Of a DNA stretch of 64,000 nt, positions 28,059-36,384 are shown in pieces. A model generated the notes under the pieces. That model made no database searches. It saw only the letters and a program-made list of their open reading frames with translations, and was not told the DNA's origin. How positions within the stretch are numbered: position 1 is the stretch's first letter; the number at the start of each line of letters is the position of its first letter. Origin of the DNA: Prevotellaceae bacterium (GTDB taxonomy: Bacteria; Bacteroidota; Bacteroidia; Bacteroidales; Muribaculaceae); the NCBI GenBank assembly GCA_021772015.1, contig JAETNS010000007.1:1-64000 (forward strand), given 5' to 3'. The position numbers and the translations under genes were made by a program.

Positions 28059-29010
28059 TCTCGAATATTTCACGGGTCAGGGTCTGCCTGTCGCCGAAAT
28101 TGAAACGATAGAACCGACTACTGACTGAAGCAGTCTCATAAGTCGACTGCCACAGTTCGGGATCATACTGCATCCTGACGTTGTTTGAGGCCTTGATCAG
28201 TGTTATCATGCAATCTATCGCCTCCTGCCTTTCCAGACGACATGGCCCTTTCACCCTCGCCACATAATACACATTCCCGAGCGGCAATGACAGAGGAGCG
28301 TCACACCCGTAGCGGGCAACAACATCCACCCATTCCTTATCTCTGGCTTTCTTGTAAGGAAACAGTTTGGCCTCCAGCAGCAGGCTTCCGACCATGACCT
28401 TACCATCCTGAAGATATAGGAATGTCAGATCATCACCCATGTAATCCGCCCCCTTCCCGACAAGGTCAGTGCAAAGGGTGGATTTCCCATGACCGCTTTC
28501 CCCCACGAAAAGATGAGCTAAACCGTTGAGCCCAACCCCTGCCGAATGGATGGAATACCGGCCATGCATCGACATGACTGTGTGGAGTATGATCACTAAC
28601 GCGTCCCATATGCGGGGTCTGACCCACATGCCGTTCTCCTCTCGTGAAAGAAGCTCACAGCGAGTGGAACATGTGTCCCTGTCATGTATTACCGTAATCT
28701 CGTCAGTCAGCGTCAGATAATCGAGCTTCAAGGAAGGGGAATAGACCCAACTCACCTTGTTACGCGAGGTGGTCAGCCCCATGTAAGGCCCTTCCCAAAC
28801 CGGACGCGCATCAGCCGGGATCCTTGTCGGATCGACGACCTGCACGAAAAACACCCTGTGGCTCTCTCCGCCGACATTTCCGGCGGGAGGCCGCAGATGG
28901 TATTTCAGCACTCGCCGCAGTTCATGATCTTCGCTGACACAGTCAGTGATCCATGTTATCGCCACTCCGGCAATCTCGGTTTCTATGACATATGACGGAC
29001 GCTCATCCAT
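28051..29010 (-). CDS. HPr-kinase-like protein of the RiPP cluster
   Basis: A 319-residue protein with the HprK C-terminal fold: HSAGV at 155-159, P-loop GESGHGKST at 170-178 and the acidic pair Asp193-Asp194 in YMGDDLTFL. Its N-terminal half is not the DRTGG-type HprK domain. Such kinases without a sugar phosphotransferase partner recur in PqqD-type and lasso peptide clusters, where some phosphorylate the peptide. It starts 16 bases after the precursor gene. Candidate acceptors in the core are Ser, Thr, Tyr and the C-terminal His; which one is open. Confidence 0.82.
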   Translation of the reverse strand: MDERPSYVIETEIAGVAITWITDCVSEDHELRRVLKYHLRPPAGNVGGESHRVFFVQVVDPTRIPADARPVWEGPYMGLTTSRNKVSWVYSPSLKLDYLTLTDEITVIHDRDTCSTRCELLSREENGMWVRPRIWDALVIILHTVMSMHGRYSIHSAGVGLNGLAHLFVGESGHGKSTLCTDLVGKGADYMGDDLTFLYLQDGKVMVGSLLLEAKLFPYKKARDKEWVDVVARYGCDAPLSLPLGNVYYVARVKGPCRLERQEAIDCMITLIKASNNVRMQYDPELWQSTYETASVSSRFYRFNFGDRQTLTREIFENA

Positions 29011-29026
29011 CGTAAGCTATTCAGGA

Positions 29027-29167
29027 TCAATGGTAGTAGTAAAGGGAAGTGTAGTAAAGGGAGTAAAGCGACGTGTAGTGCAGCACCACGGTGTAGAGTG
29101 ATCCCTGTACCACATTCTTCGACTCATGACGCTGGGTCGAAGGTTTCTCATAAAACTTCTTGTTCAT
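29027..29167 (-). CDS. RiPP precursor peptide with Tyr-rich repeat core (46 residues)
   Basis: A short gene that routine calling misses. Translation of the minus strand from ATG 29167 to TGA 29027 gives 46 residues. The first part, MNKKFYEKPSTQRHESKN, is polar and charged and has Tyr6-x-x-Pro9, like the YxxP motif that PqqD-type leader-binding proteins recognise in lasso leaders. Residues 23-46 contain only S, T, L, Y, V and H: eight Tyr, SLY at 23-25, 33-35, 36-38 and 41-43, YTSLY at 31-35 and 39-43, and the end TSLYYYH. It has no Cys, Gly, Pro or charged residue apart from His. It lies 63 bases after pqqD and 16 before the kinase gene. Leader cleavage near Gly22-Ser23 is a guess. Confidence 0.85.
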   Translation of the reverse strand: MNKKFYEKPSTQRHESKNVVQGSLYTVVLHYTSLYSLYYTSLYYYH

Positions 29168-29230
29168 AGCTATACTTATTTAATGGGTTGCTCTGATAAT
29201 TGACTCCAATAGCCGGGATGACAAGGCGCA

Positions 29231-29485
29231 TCAATCCTCGACCACGATCTTCTCTTTTTTCCAGTAATCTATCTGCTCGACAGCATCCCGGCGGATAGTG
29301 GCGGCATCCTGATCGAATTCCTCCTCCAGTTCTTTGACAATCTCGTCAAGCGACTTGCCATCAGCCAGACGGTTCCAGATCGCGCTTGCCACTACATTCA
29401 TGGTGTAATATGTGCCGGTAGTCAGATTTACTGCCACCACTTTGTCCTGAAGCTTCTTCCAGGAAATGTTCTCGGCTATTTTCAT
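29231..29485 (-). CDS. PqqD-family leader-peptide-binding protein
   Basis: An 84-residue winged-helix RiPP recognition element. Start ATG 29485 (MKIAENISWKKL) overlaps the stop of the second radical SAM gene in an ATGA. The family pattern is clear: a hydrophobic strand (DKVVAVNLTTGTYYTMN), then NVVASAIWNRLADGKSLDEIVKEL, then a helix ending EQIDYWKKEKIV. It should hold the precursor leader and present the core to the modifying enzymes. A longer frame to 29581 exists but lies inside the radical SAM gene. Confidence 0.9.
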   Translation of the reverse strand: MKIAENISWKKLQDKVVAVNLTTGTYYTMNVVASAIWNRLADGKSLDEIVKELEEEFDQDAATIRRDAVEQIDYWKKEKIVVED

Positions 29486-30447
29486 TCGTTGATGATATTT
29501 AGATTCTTGACATCTATAAGATTTTTGGCAAGACAAGCCCCGTTGCATTTGTCGGGACGCATCAGGTTGCAGGTGGCGCATTCTATCTTGCGCCCCAATT
29601 GGCGATAAGGAGCGAACTTCTCCTCAAACCAATGCTTTGCCTCCTCATAACTGGCGAAACCGGAGTAATGGCGCGACAGGACAGTTGCGAGCGACAGACA
29701 GTATATCACCTCACCAAGGGGAGTTATGTCAAGGCGCGAGCAGCAGCCCGAAGTCACCCTTGAGCCGAGTTTCCACAATTCGCCAAGTTGCGCGTCTGTG
29801 AAGGCACATGTCGGCACACCGCATTCATAGTCGAGTGTTATGCCGTCGCGAGCCGCTTCGCGGGCAAGCTCCACTGTCTTTTCGGCGACGATGTAATACT
29901 CGTCATCATCCAATGCGTAATTAGCCTGGGTTATTGTCGGCAAAACGAAACCTACCTTTATATTGCGGCGCAGGTTGAACTTGTTGATCAGGTCAATAGC
30001 CCAGAGACTGTCTTTCTCATTGGGCATGATATTGAACGTGATGGCGGCAGTCTCACCCAGATAACCCAAGGCAGTCTCTATCCGTTCGCGCTGTATCGGC
30101 GACCATTTTGCCGGAGGATTGACATTGACCACCCATGATATCGGCATGATGCCGAGTTTCTCGGCGTATTCAGGCGCTTTCTCTGTGGCAAGATTTGAGA
30201 ATACAGTTATCGGGTAATCACGGGAGAGCAGTGTGTCAACTATCCACTCGAATTTGGGATGCAACGTAGGCTCCCCACCCATCAGATGTATCGGACGGTC
30301 ATAGTTGGTCCGGGCCAGCCAGTCGAGTATTCCAAGGAAAGTATCGTCGCTCATGGCGGCCTGCGGCACTCTCGGCACCATCCGGTCCATCCCGAAGCAA
30401 TAGGCGCATTTGTAGTTGCACCAATTTGTCAGCATCAGATTTGGCAT
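29482..30447 (-). CDS. Short radical SAM/SPASM enzyme (second in cluster, paralog of first)
   Basis: A 321-residue radical SAM protein starting almost at once with C10-x3-C14-x2-C17 (CNYKCAYC), then HLMGGEPTLHP for SAM binding near residues 53-63. The C-terminal cluster-binding Cys are C290, C293, C301 and C305 (CATC, then CNGAC), a compact SPASM-like motif. It shares layout and many positions with the gene upstream, including the [RK]VG(I/F) strand near the middle and a Cys-rich centre. It overlaps its neighbours by 13 and 4 bases. It is probably one of the main core-modifying enzymes. Confidence 0.9.
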   Translation of the reverse strand: MPNLMLTNWCNYKCAYCFGMDRMVPRVPQAAMSDDTFLGILDWLARTNYDRPIHLMGGEPTLHPKFEWIVDTLLSRDYPITVFSNLATEKAPEYAEKLGIMPISWVVNVNPPAKWSPIQRERIETALGYLGETAAITFNIMPNEKDSLWAIDLINKFNLRRNIKVGFVLPTITQANYALDDDEYYIVAEKTVELAREAARDGITLDYECGVPTCAFTDAQLGELWKLGSRVTSGCCSRLDITPLGEVIYCLSLATVLSRHYSGFASYEEAKHWFEEKFAPYRQLGRKIECATCNLMRPDKCNGACLAKNLIDVKNLNIINE

Positions 30448-31397
30448 GTCTCTACGGATTTAAAACTTTTACAACCACCTTGGCAATAACCTTTCATTCT
30501 CATGTCGCATTTCTCGCAGTCCTCGAATATACCCGGTGTATCGGCCAAACCGGAAGCACAGTTCATTGCCAAAGCCTCCTTAAGAGCCTCCATTGTAGGA
30601 TAATCGAGGGCGTTGACCTTTCCGAGCTGGAAAAGCGGAAAGCAGTTCCATGCCTTAAGTCCGGGACCTACATCGACGGCAGCCCCGCATACAAAGTTGA
30701 TGGCGGTACCTTTTGCAAGGAGAGTCCCGATCTGTTCGGTGGAGAACATGCAGGTTGTGAAACCGCAATCCATTGAAAGCGAGATCGACCGCTCGGCGGC
30801 TTGTCTGGCGGCCTTCACGAAATACTCCCCGGCGGCCTTGTACTCCTCCTTGGGTATATAGCGGTTTCCACCGTTGTATATCGGCAACGCGATTCCGACA
30901 CGGATGTCACGGTTGAGGTGATATCTATCGATCAGGTCGAAAAGATATGTCGGATCAGCTGACAAGTCGAATATGGTGAACGACAACGAGCAGACAGGGC
31001 CGAAACGCATCAGAAGATTCTCAAGATTGGCATATTTCTCATCGCTGTATGTGTCGCGAGAGCCGACATTGACGACAAAGGCGATTTTTCCAAGAGCCTC
31101 TTCCAATGTCATTGTCGCCAATGATGCAGGCAATGCGTTGGTGCCGGAGGTGAAAATCTTGGCAAACACTTTCCGTTTGAACAGCAGCCCGACAAGTTCG
31201 TCGAAATGGGGATAGAGAAACGGTTCTCCTCCCAGCAGTCCGACGATCTCCCCTTCCAGATGGAAATGGTCGATGAAACGGGTTATCTCATCAAGAGTAA
31301 GTATCTCATCAATGCACCCGCTCTCTTTCAGCACTTTCCGCGCGAAGCAGAAAGGGCATCCCCGGTCGCATTTGTGAGTCAGATATAAATTGGCCAT
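30435..31397 (-). CDS. Short radical SAM/SPASM enzyme (first in cluster)
   Basis: A 320-residue radical SAM protein with C10-x3-C14-x2-C17 (CDRGCPFC) at the extreme N-terminus, GLLGGEPFLYP near residues 54-64 and C-terminal C294, C297, C305 and C309 (CEKC, then CQGGC). It is a diverged tandem duplicate of the following gene. Both lack an N-terminal leader-binding domain, consistent with the separate PqqD protein. It starts 10 bases after the protease-like gene. Possible chemistry includes Cys-independent ring formation on aromatic side chains, but nothing in the sequence fixes it. Confidence 0.9.
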   Translation of the reverse strand: MANLYLTHKCDRGCPFCFARKVLKESGCIDEILTLDEITRFIDHFHLEGEIVGLLGGEPFLYPHFDELVGLLFKRKVFAKIFTSGTNALPASLATMTLEEALGKIAFVVNVGSRDTYSDEKYANLENLLMRFGPVCSLSFTIFDLSADPTYLFDLIDRYHLNRDIRVGIALPIYNGGNRYIPKEEYKAAGEYFVKAARQAAERSISLSMDCGFTTCMFSTEQIGTLLAKGTAINFVCGAAVDVGPGLKAWNCFPLFQLGKVNALDYPTMEALKEALAMNCASGLADTPGIFEDCEKCDMRMKGYCQGGCKSFKSVETCQI

Positions 31398-31407
31398 TTT
31401 TCAGGTT

Positions 31408-31830
31408 TTATTTCAGATTCTGTTTAATCGCGGCGTGACACCGAGGCAGATCCACATCATACCATCTGTGGAGATTGCTCTCCTTTATATAATAGCGGTA
31501 TCTGCCTGCTTCCCCCATAAAGGTGAAATCATCTACACTGACATCCTTGTCAGCCTTAAACAGGAATTTGCCGTCACGCGTGAGCCATGCATGCCCCTTG
31601 TCGCCGGTGCAGTAGAATGTGACCACCATGTTTATCCTGTAGTCTCCATACCGGTCGATCAACCGCAACAACCCATATAGGATCTCCGCCCGCAGCAGAC
31701 AAGGTTGTTCTATCCTCCTGCCGATCAACAAATCCCCCGCTGCCTTGGCTATTTTCCTCCATAGAGGGACCGTCTTGTCTGGCAAGCAGGTACGAGATAA
31801 TTGTTCGGAATATTCTTGGAGGCCATTCAT
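31408..31830 (-). CDS. Transglutaminase-fold protease-like protein (lasso B2 type)
   Basis: A 140-residue protein resembling the lasso-peptide B2 leader peptidase. Cys44 in EQPCLLRAEILYGLLRL, His80 in DKGHAWLTRDGK and Asp86 would be the Cys-His-Asp triad. This start (ATG 31830) was chosen because the frame's earlier ATGs up to 31920 lie at or upstream of the promoter box, and because 140 residues is the normal B2 size. It is the first gene of the cluster and most likely cuts the leader from the modified precursor. Confidence 0.8.
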   Translation of the reverse strand: MNGLQEYSEQLSRTCLPDKTVPLWRKIAKAAGDLLIGRRIEQPCLLRAEILYGLLRLIDRYGDYRINMVVTFYCTGDKGHAWLTRDGKFLFKADKDVSVDDFTFMGEAGRYRYYIKESNLHRWYDVDLPRCHAAIKQNLK

Positions 31831-31883
31831 TGTGATGTGGTAACGTAAGCGAGGTATTAGAATACTATGTTTAGATTCATTTG

Positions 31884-31891
31884 CAAAGTTA
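31884..31891 (-). promoter_or_regulatory. Promoter -7 box for the RiPP cluster
   Basis: TAACTTTG on the minus strand matches TAnnTTTG; a good -33 TTTG is not visible. Transcription would begin near 31878 and give a leader of about 45 bases. Gene overlaps downstream suggest one transcript to 22971. The 242-base gap to clpB also holds a run of eight C residues at 31911-31918 and nothing else clear. Confidence 0.65.
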
Positions 31892-32072
31892 TACATTTGA
31901 AGCCTATTTACCCCCCCCATTTGTTAAATCATGTTAATAACAACCTTTTTGTCACTATTCGCTTCTGAAATCAGGAAAATAATGGCAAACAAAGTCGGTG
32001 ACAACTATTTGGCATGGAGTTTGTTTTAAAAATAGATAAAAGAACGAAATAAATCAGATTCAATCCAACGAT

Positions 32073-34661
32073 ATGAATTTCAACAGTTTCACTATCAAAT
32101 CGCAGGAGGCCATACAGAAAGCCCTCGAATTGACACGGGGCGCGGGGCAACAGCAGATCGAACCTGTCCATCTGCTCAAGGCCATAATGCTTGAGGGAGA
32201 ATCCCTTGTGAAGTTCATCTTCCAGAAGGTCGGGGCAAACCAGACGCTGGCGATGCAACAGGTCGACAAGGAGATAGCCACCCTGCCGAAAGTCTCGGGA
32301 GGGGAACCTTATCTGAGCCGCACTTCAAATGATGTTTTGCAGAAATCCCTCGACATAGCCAAAAAGCGTGGCGACGAGTATGTCACCCTCGAAGCTATGC
32401 TCCTGGCTTTATTCCAGATCAACTCCCCCGCTTCCACCATACTTAAAGATGCCGGGCTGGGAGCCAAGGAGCTTGAAAGCGCGATCGACGAGCTGCGCAA
32501 GGGGAAAAAGGCGACCGATCAGAGCGCCGAGGACACATACAATTCCCTCAACAAATATGCCATAAACCTCAACGAGCGCGCTCGCGCCGGGAAACTCGAC
32601 CCGGTGATCGGACGTGACGACGAGATACGCCGTGTGTTGCAGATTTTAAGCCGGCGCACCAAGAACAATCCTATGCTTATCGGTGAGCCTGGCACAGGAA
32701 AGACCGCCATCGCCGAAGGTCTCGCCCAGCGTATTGTTCGCGGTGATGTCCCGGAGAACCTTCGCAGCAAGCAGATCTTCTCCCTCGACATGGGGGCGTT
32801 GGTTGCCGGAGCGAAATACAAGGGTGAATTCGAGGAACGACTTAAAGCGATCGTAAACGAGGTCACACAGAGCGACGGGGAGATCATACTCTTCATCGAC
32901 GAGATCCACACCCTCGTCGGAGCAGGCAAGGGTGAGGGCGCGATGGACGCGGCCAACATCCTCAAACCGGCATTGGCGCGCGGAGAACTGCGGTCGATCG
33001 GCGCGACCACCCTTGACGAATACCAGAAGTATTTCGAGAAGGACAAGGCTCTCGAACGCCGTTTCCAGAAAGTAATGGTCAACGAACCTGACGAGGCATC
33101 GGCTATCGCCATTCTCCGAGGGCTGAAGGAGCGTTACGAGAACCACCATAAGGTACGTATCCGCGATGAGGCGATCATCGCCGCCGTGACCCTGTCGGAG
33201 CGATACATCACTGACCGTTTCCTTCCTGACAAGGCGATTGACCTTGTCGACGAGGCTGCTTCCAAACTGCGGCTGGAGATCGATTCCGTGCCGCAGGCCC
33301 TTGACGAGATTTCCCGCATGATCGCCCAGAAGGAGATCGAACGCGAGGCCATCAAACGTGAAGGTGATAAAGCCAAGGTAAAGGAGATCGAAAAGGATCT
33401 CGCCCAGATGCGTGAGGAAGAAAAAGAGTTCACCGCCAAATGGAAGGCCGAGAAGGAGCTGATAAACAAGATCCAGCAGAACAAGATCGACATCGAGCAG
33501 CTGAATTTCGATGCCGACAAGGCCGAACGTGAAGGTGATTACGCAAAGGTGGCTGAAATCCGTTACTCCCGCATCCAGCAGAAGGAGGAGGAGAACAAGA
33601 CCATCCAGGAGCAACTCAAAGCCATGCAGGGTGAGAAAGCCCTTATAAAAGAAGAGGTTGACTCGGAAGACATCGCCGATGTCGTTTCCCGTTGGACCGG
33701 GATACCTGTCAACAAGATGGTACAGAGCGAGAAAGAGAAACTGCTCCATCTGGAAGAAGAGTTGCATGACCGAGTCGTCGGTCAGGATGAGGCGATCCGT
33801 GCAATCGCTGACGCTGTCCGCCGCTCCCGTGCAGGACTGAACGATCCGCGCCGCCCGATCGGATCTTTCATCTTCCTCGGAACCACTGGTGTCGGCAAGA
33901 CCGAACTGGCGAAAGCTCTCGCTGAGTATCTCTTCGATGACGAGAACATGATGACCCGTATCGACATGAGCGAATATCAGGAGAAACACGCCGTCAGCCG
34001 TCTGGTCGGAGCGCCTCCGGGATATGTCGGCTATGATGAAGGTGGCCAGCTGACCGAGGCTGTCAGGCGCAAACCCTACTCGGTAGTCCTGTTCGACGAG
34101 ATAGAAAAAGCCCATCCCGACGTGTTCAACATACTCCTCCAGGTACTCGATGATGGCCGTCTGACCGACAACAAAGGCCGGATGGTCAACTTCAAGAACA
34201 CCATCATAATCATGACTTCCAACATGGGATCCTCTGTCATACGCGACAATTTCGCCAAGATGACTCCGGAGAACAAAGAGGAGACAGTCGAGAAGACAAA
34301 ACAGGAGGTGCTCGACATGCTCAAGCAGACCATACGCCCGGAATTCCTCAACCGTATCGACGAGACCATCATGTTCACTCCCCTCAACGAGAAGGAGATC
34401 GAAGAAATCGTCGGGCTGCAGGTCAAAGGGGTCAAGAAGATGCTGGCGGCGAACGGTATCACTCTCGAAGTCACTCCCGCCGCGCTCCACTTCCTTGCTG
34501 AAGAAGGGTATGATTCCGAATTTGGAGCCCGTCCTGTGAAGAGGGTGATCCACCGGCTTGTCCTCAACCGTCTGTCAAAAGACATCCTCGCGCATACTGT
34601 CGACAAAGACCGCCCGATCATCATCGATGTCAAAGATGACGACCTTGTCTTCACCAACTGA
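32073..34661 (+). CDS. clpB: ATP-dependent disaggregase ClpB
   Basis: Hexameric AAA+ chaperone that pulls proteins out of aggregates with DnaK. The 862-residue protein has an N-terminal Clp repeat domain, first Walker A GEPGTGKT near residues 205-212 and LFIDEIHTL, then a coiled-coil middle domain (about 400-530) rich in Glu/Lys, which separates ClpB from ClpA and ClpC. The second ATPase has GTTGVGKT near residue 605 and [13 protein letters not shown]. It is divergent from the RiPP cluster and has no sign of being part of it. Confidence 0.97.
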   Translation: MNFNSFTIKSQEAIQKALELTRGAGQQQIEPVHLLKAIMLEGESLVKFIFQKVGANQTLAMQQVDKEIATLPKVSGGEPYLSRTSNDVLQKSLDIAKKRGDEYVTLEAMLLALFQINSPASTILKDAGLGAKELESAIDELRKGKKATDQSAEDTYNSLNKYAINLNERARAGKLDPVIGRDDEIRRVLQILSRRTKNNPMLIGEPGTGKTAIAEGLAQRIVRGDVPENLRSKQIFSLDMGALVAGAKYKGEFEERLKAIVNEVTQSDGEIILFIDEIHTLVGAGKGEGAMDAANILKPALARGELRSIGATTLDEYQKYFEKDKALERRFQKVMVNEPDEASAIAILRGLKERYENHHKVRIRDEAIIAAVTLSERYITDRFLPDKAIDLVDEAASKLRLEIDSVPQALDEISRMIAQKEIEREAIKREGDKAKVKEIEKDLAQMREEEKEFTAKWKAEKELINKIQQNKIDIEQLNFDADKAEREGDYAKVAEIRYSRIQQKEEENKTIQEQLKAMQGEKALIKEEVDSEDIADVVSRWTGIPVNKMVQSEKEKLLHLEEELHDRVVGQDEAIRAIADAVRRSRAGLNDPRRPIGSFIFLGTTGVGKTELAKALAEYLFDDENMMTRIDMSEYQEKHAVSRLVGAPPGYVGYDEGGQLTEAVRRKPYSVVLFDEIEKAHPDVFNILLQVLDDGRLTDNKGRMVNFKNTIIIMTSNMGSSVIRDNFAKMTPENKEETVEKTKQEVLDMLKQTIRPEFLNRIDETIMFTPLNEKEIEEIVGLQVKGVKKMLAANGITLEVTPAALHFLAEEGYDSEFGARPVKRVIHRLVLNRLSKDILAHTVDKDRPIIIDVKDDDLVFTN

Positions 34662-34772
34662 TAAAAACAGACCCATAAACATACCTTCCTCTAACTCAAA
34701 TTCACGATCAGACCATAATTTACAACATGGTCAGTATCATTAGTTCTTTTTATCAACAAACATGGGATAATT

Positions 34773-35234
34773 ATGAAAAAGTTTCTTTACTTACTGTTTC
34801 TTCTTCCTTTGGGACTGTCATCAGTATCATGCGATGACGATGACAAAGTGCCCGACGTAGGTATCCAGGCCACAATCGCCGGTGGCGTTGTAGACAACAA
34901 CACCATCTATGTCGTCCAGGGTGAAGACCTGATCATCGAAAAGATGGACATAGTCAACCATACGGGAAAAGACGCAGCCATTGGTGTGGTCAATTACTAC
35001 ATTGACGGAGTAAACGCGGGTCAGTCGCTGATTGCCCCCTACCGATTTGAGTTCTTCACCGACAATCTTCCCGTAGGGGAGCATGTATTGACCGCAGAGA
35101 TGCCGGTATATGTCGTGGATTACCCCATTTGCTTCGGAGCGTTCAGTTTCCGCCTTCAAGTAGTGGAAGATGCCGCCGACCTCCCGGGCGAGCCTGCAAC
35201 CGTGACATTGCCCGGAGTCATACGCGAGAAATAG
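34773..35234 (+). CDS. Small predicted lipoprotein of unknown function
   Basis: A 153-residue protein with a lipoprotein signal: MKKFLYLLFLLPLGLSSVSC with Cys20, then DDDD, the acidic residues after the Cys that favour surface export in Bacteroidetes. The rest looks like one immunoglobulin- or carbohydrate-binding-like beta domain (VVNYYIDGVNAGQS, YRFEFFTDNLPVGEHVLTA), similar in feel to modules that describe added loops in adhesins. No family recognised. It follows clpB after 111 bases and is ended by a very strong palindrome. Confidence 0.75.
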   Translation: MKKFLYLLFLLPLGLSSVSCDDDDKVPDVGIQATIAGGVVDNNTIYVVQGEDLIIEKMDIVNHTGKDAAIGVVNYYIDGVNAGQSLIAPYRFEFFTDNLPVGEHVLTAEMPVYVVDYPICFGAFSFRLQVVEDAADLPGEPATVTLPGVIREK

Positions 35235-35242
35235 CCTTTTTT

Positions 35243-35312
35243 CTTTCCGTTATCAACATATGATGCTCCCCGAAAAACAATTCGGGGAGCATCATATGTT
35301 GATAACGGAAAG
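35243..35312. terminator. Bidirectional terminator with a perfect 32-bp stem
   Basis: The arms 35243-35274 and 35281-35312 are perfect reverse complements, separated by the loop AAACAA. The palindrome lies 8 bases after the lipoprotein stop and 2 bases before the eamA stop, so it fits a terminator for both convergent genes. Perfect pairing over 32 bp is longer than most intrinsic terminators. Confidence 0.85.
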
Positions 35313-35314
35313 TA

Positions 35315-36253
35315 TCACTTACGGCGACGGCGGCGTATACGCGGAAACATCTTGCGGACATGGGTCAGCGGGGCGGCTATACCGGGTCCGGCGATCACGA
35401 GAATGACAGCCACGATGATCAATACCAACCCTGCCAGAATGCGCGGAGTCAGCACCTCTCCAAAGGCGCATACTCCGATGATTACTGCCGTAACCGGCTC
35501 GAACGCGCCCAATATGGCTGTGGGAGTAGAGCCTATCGACTGGATCGCACCGTTGGTACACCCGAAAGACAACGCTGTCGGAAAGACAGCCAACCCGACG
35601 ACACATCCCCACAGCCGCCAATCAGGCAGAGACGGGAAGAGAGCCTCCCCTGCTGCCAGCAGCCTGACGAGAAACAGCCCCACCCCGAACAACAGCACAT
35701 AAAATGTCACCGTCAATGTAGCCACGCGGGAAAGTGAGGTCTTGTTGACCGCCACTATGTATATTGCATAAGTCAAAGCCGAGATAATGACAAGCACGGT
35801 GCCGGCAAGGCTGACGAAACCGCCTCCCGGGTCTCCCATGAGCATCCCGATACCAACTGTCGCCAGAGCGATACACATTATTGTCATCCAGCTCGCTTTT
35901 TCCTTATAGACAGCGGCCATGATCACGGCCACGAGTATCGGATATATGAAAAGGATAGTCGATGCGATGCCGACATCCATATAGTTGTAGCTCATGAACA
36001 AAGTCAGGGAGGAGACCGCGACGAGCAGCCCGAGAATCACGAGGGTGACGAGTTGCCTGCGCGTGACACGGAAACTTCTCCCCCGCATCAATATCATCAG
36101 CGCGAGGATCGGCAACGCGACAAGATAGCGCAGGAAAAGGACCGAGTCCGGCCCAAGCCCCGCGTCATAAAGCGGAATGGCAAACAACGGATTGGTGCCG
36201 TAACTCGCGGCGGCTATTATTCCAAGTATATATCCTTTGAGACGATTGTTCAT
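35315..36253 (-). CDS. EamA/DMT-family inner-membrane transporter
   Basis: A 312-residue protein with ten predicted membrane segments in two EamA repeats, about residues 5-140 and 155-290. It has the usual short N-terminal part and a basic C-terminus (RIRRRRRK) on the cytoplasmic side. Family members export amino acids, amines or other metabolites; the substrate cannot be told. It is single-gene, with a TAnnTTTG box upstream and the palindromic terminator after it. Confidence 0.88.
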   Translation of the reverse strand: MNNRLKGYILGIIAAASYGTNPLFAIPLYDAGLGPDSVLFLRYLVALPILALMILMRGRSFRVTRRQLVTLVILGLLVAVSSLTLFMSYNYMDVGIASTILFIYPILVAVIMAAVYKEKASWMTIMCIALATVGIGMLMGDPGGGFVSLAGTVLVIISALTYAIYIVAVNKTSLSRVATLTVTFYVLLFGVGLFLVRLLAAGEALFPSLPDWRLWGCVVGLAVFPTALSFGCTNGAIQSIGSTPTAILGAFEPVTAVIIGVCAFGEVLTPRILAGLVLIIVAVILVIAGPGIAAPLTHVRKMFPRIRRRRRK

Positions 36254-36295
36254 GATACGCTTCTTTCAGATTCCGGAAAGAATTTTTCACAGATG

Positions 36296-36303
36296 CAAAT
36301 ATA
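36296..36303 (-). promoter_or_regulatory. Promoter -7 box for eamA
   Basis: TATATTTG on the minus strand matches TAnnTTTG, 43 bases before the eamA ATG. No well-spaced -33 TTTG. Confidence 0.6.
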
Positions 36304-36344
36304 AACATTTCCGCCATCAAAGAGATCGGGAAAATAAAGATTTT

Positions 36345-36376
36345 TTTGGAGGCTTGGGGCAGTTTAGTTATCTTTG
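36345..36376 (+). promoter_or_regulatory. Promoter of the LysE-family gene, nearly leaderless
   Basis: TTTG (36345-36348), a 20-base spacer and TATCTTTG (36369-36376) fit the Bacteroidetes consensus. The ATG at 36385 lies only 8 bases after the -7 box, so the mRNA would have almost no 5' leader. Confidence 0.8.
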
Positions 36377-36384
36377 CAAGTCGG

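Noticed and set aside
29231..29581. Longer PqqD frame starting at 29581
   Set aside because: The extra 32 residues lie inside the radical SAM gene and are not PqqD-like; ATG 29485 gives the family length with an ATGA overlap.
22971..31891. Lasso peptide cluster
   Set aside because: The Asn-synthetase-like cyclase is missing and the core has no Asp or Glu to form the ring, although B2-like, PqqD-like and kinase-like genes are present.
31982..32029. 15-codon open frame in the gap before clpB as a second precursor
   Set aside because: It lies on the strand opposite to the RiPP genes and is unlike the confirmed precursor. It has no leader motif.
32646..34553. 635-residue open frame antisense to clpB
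   Set aside because: It is the mirror of a highly conserved gene with strong codon bias; its translation has no recognisable domain and no promoter.
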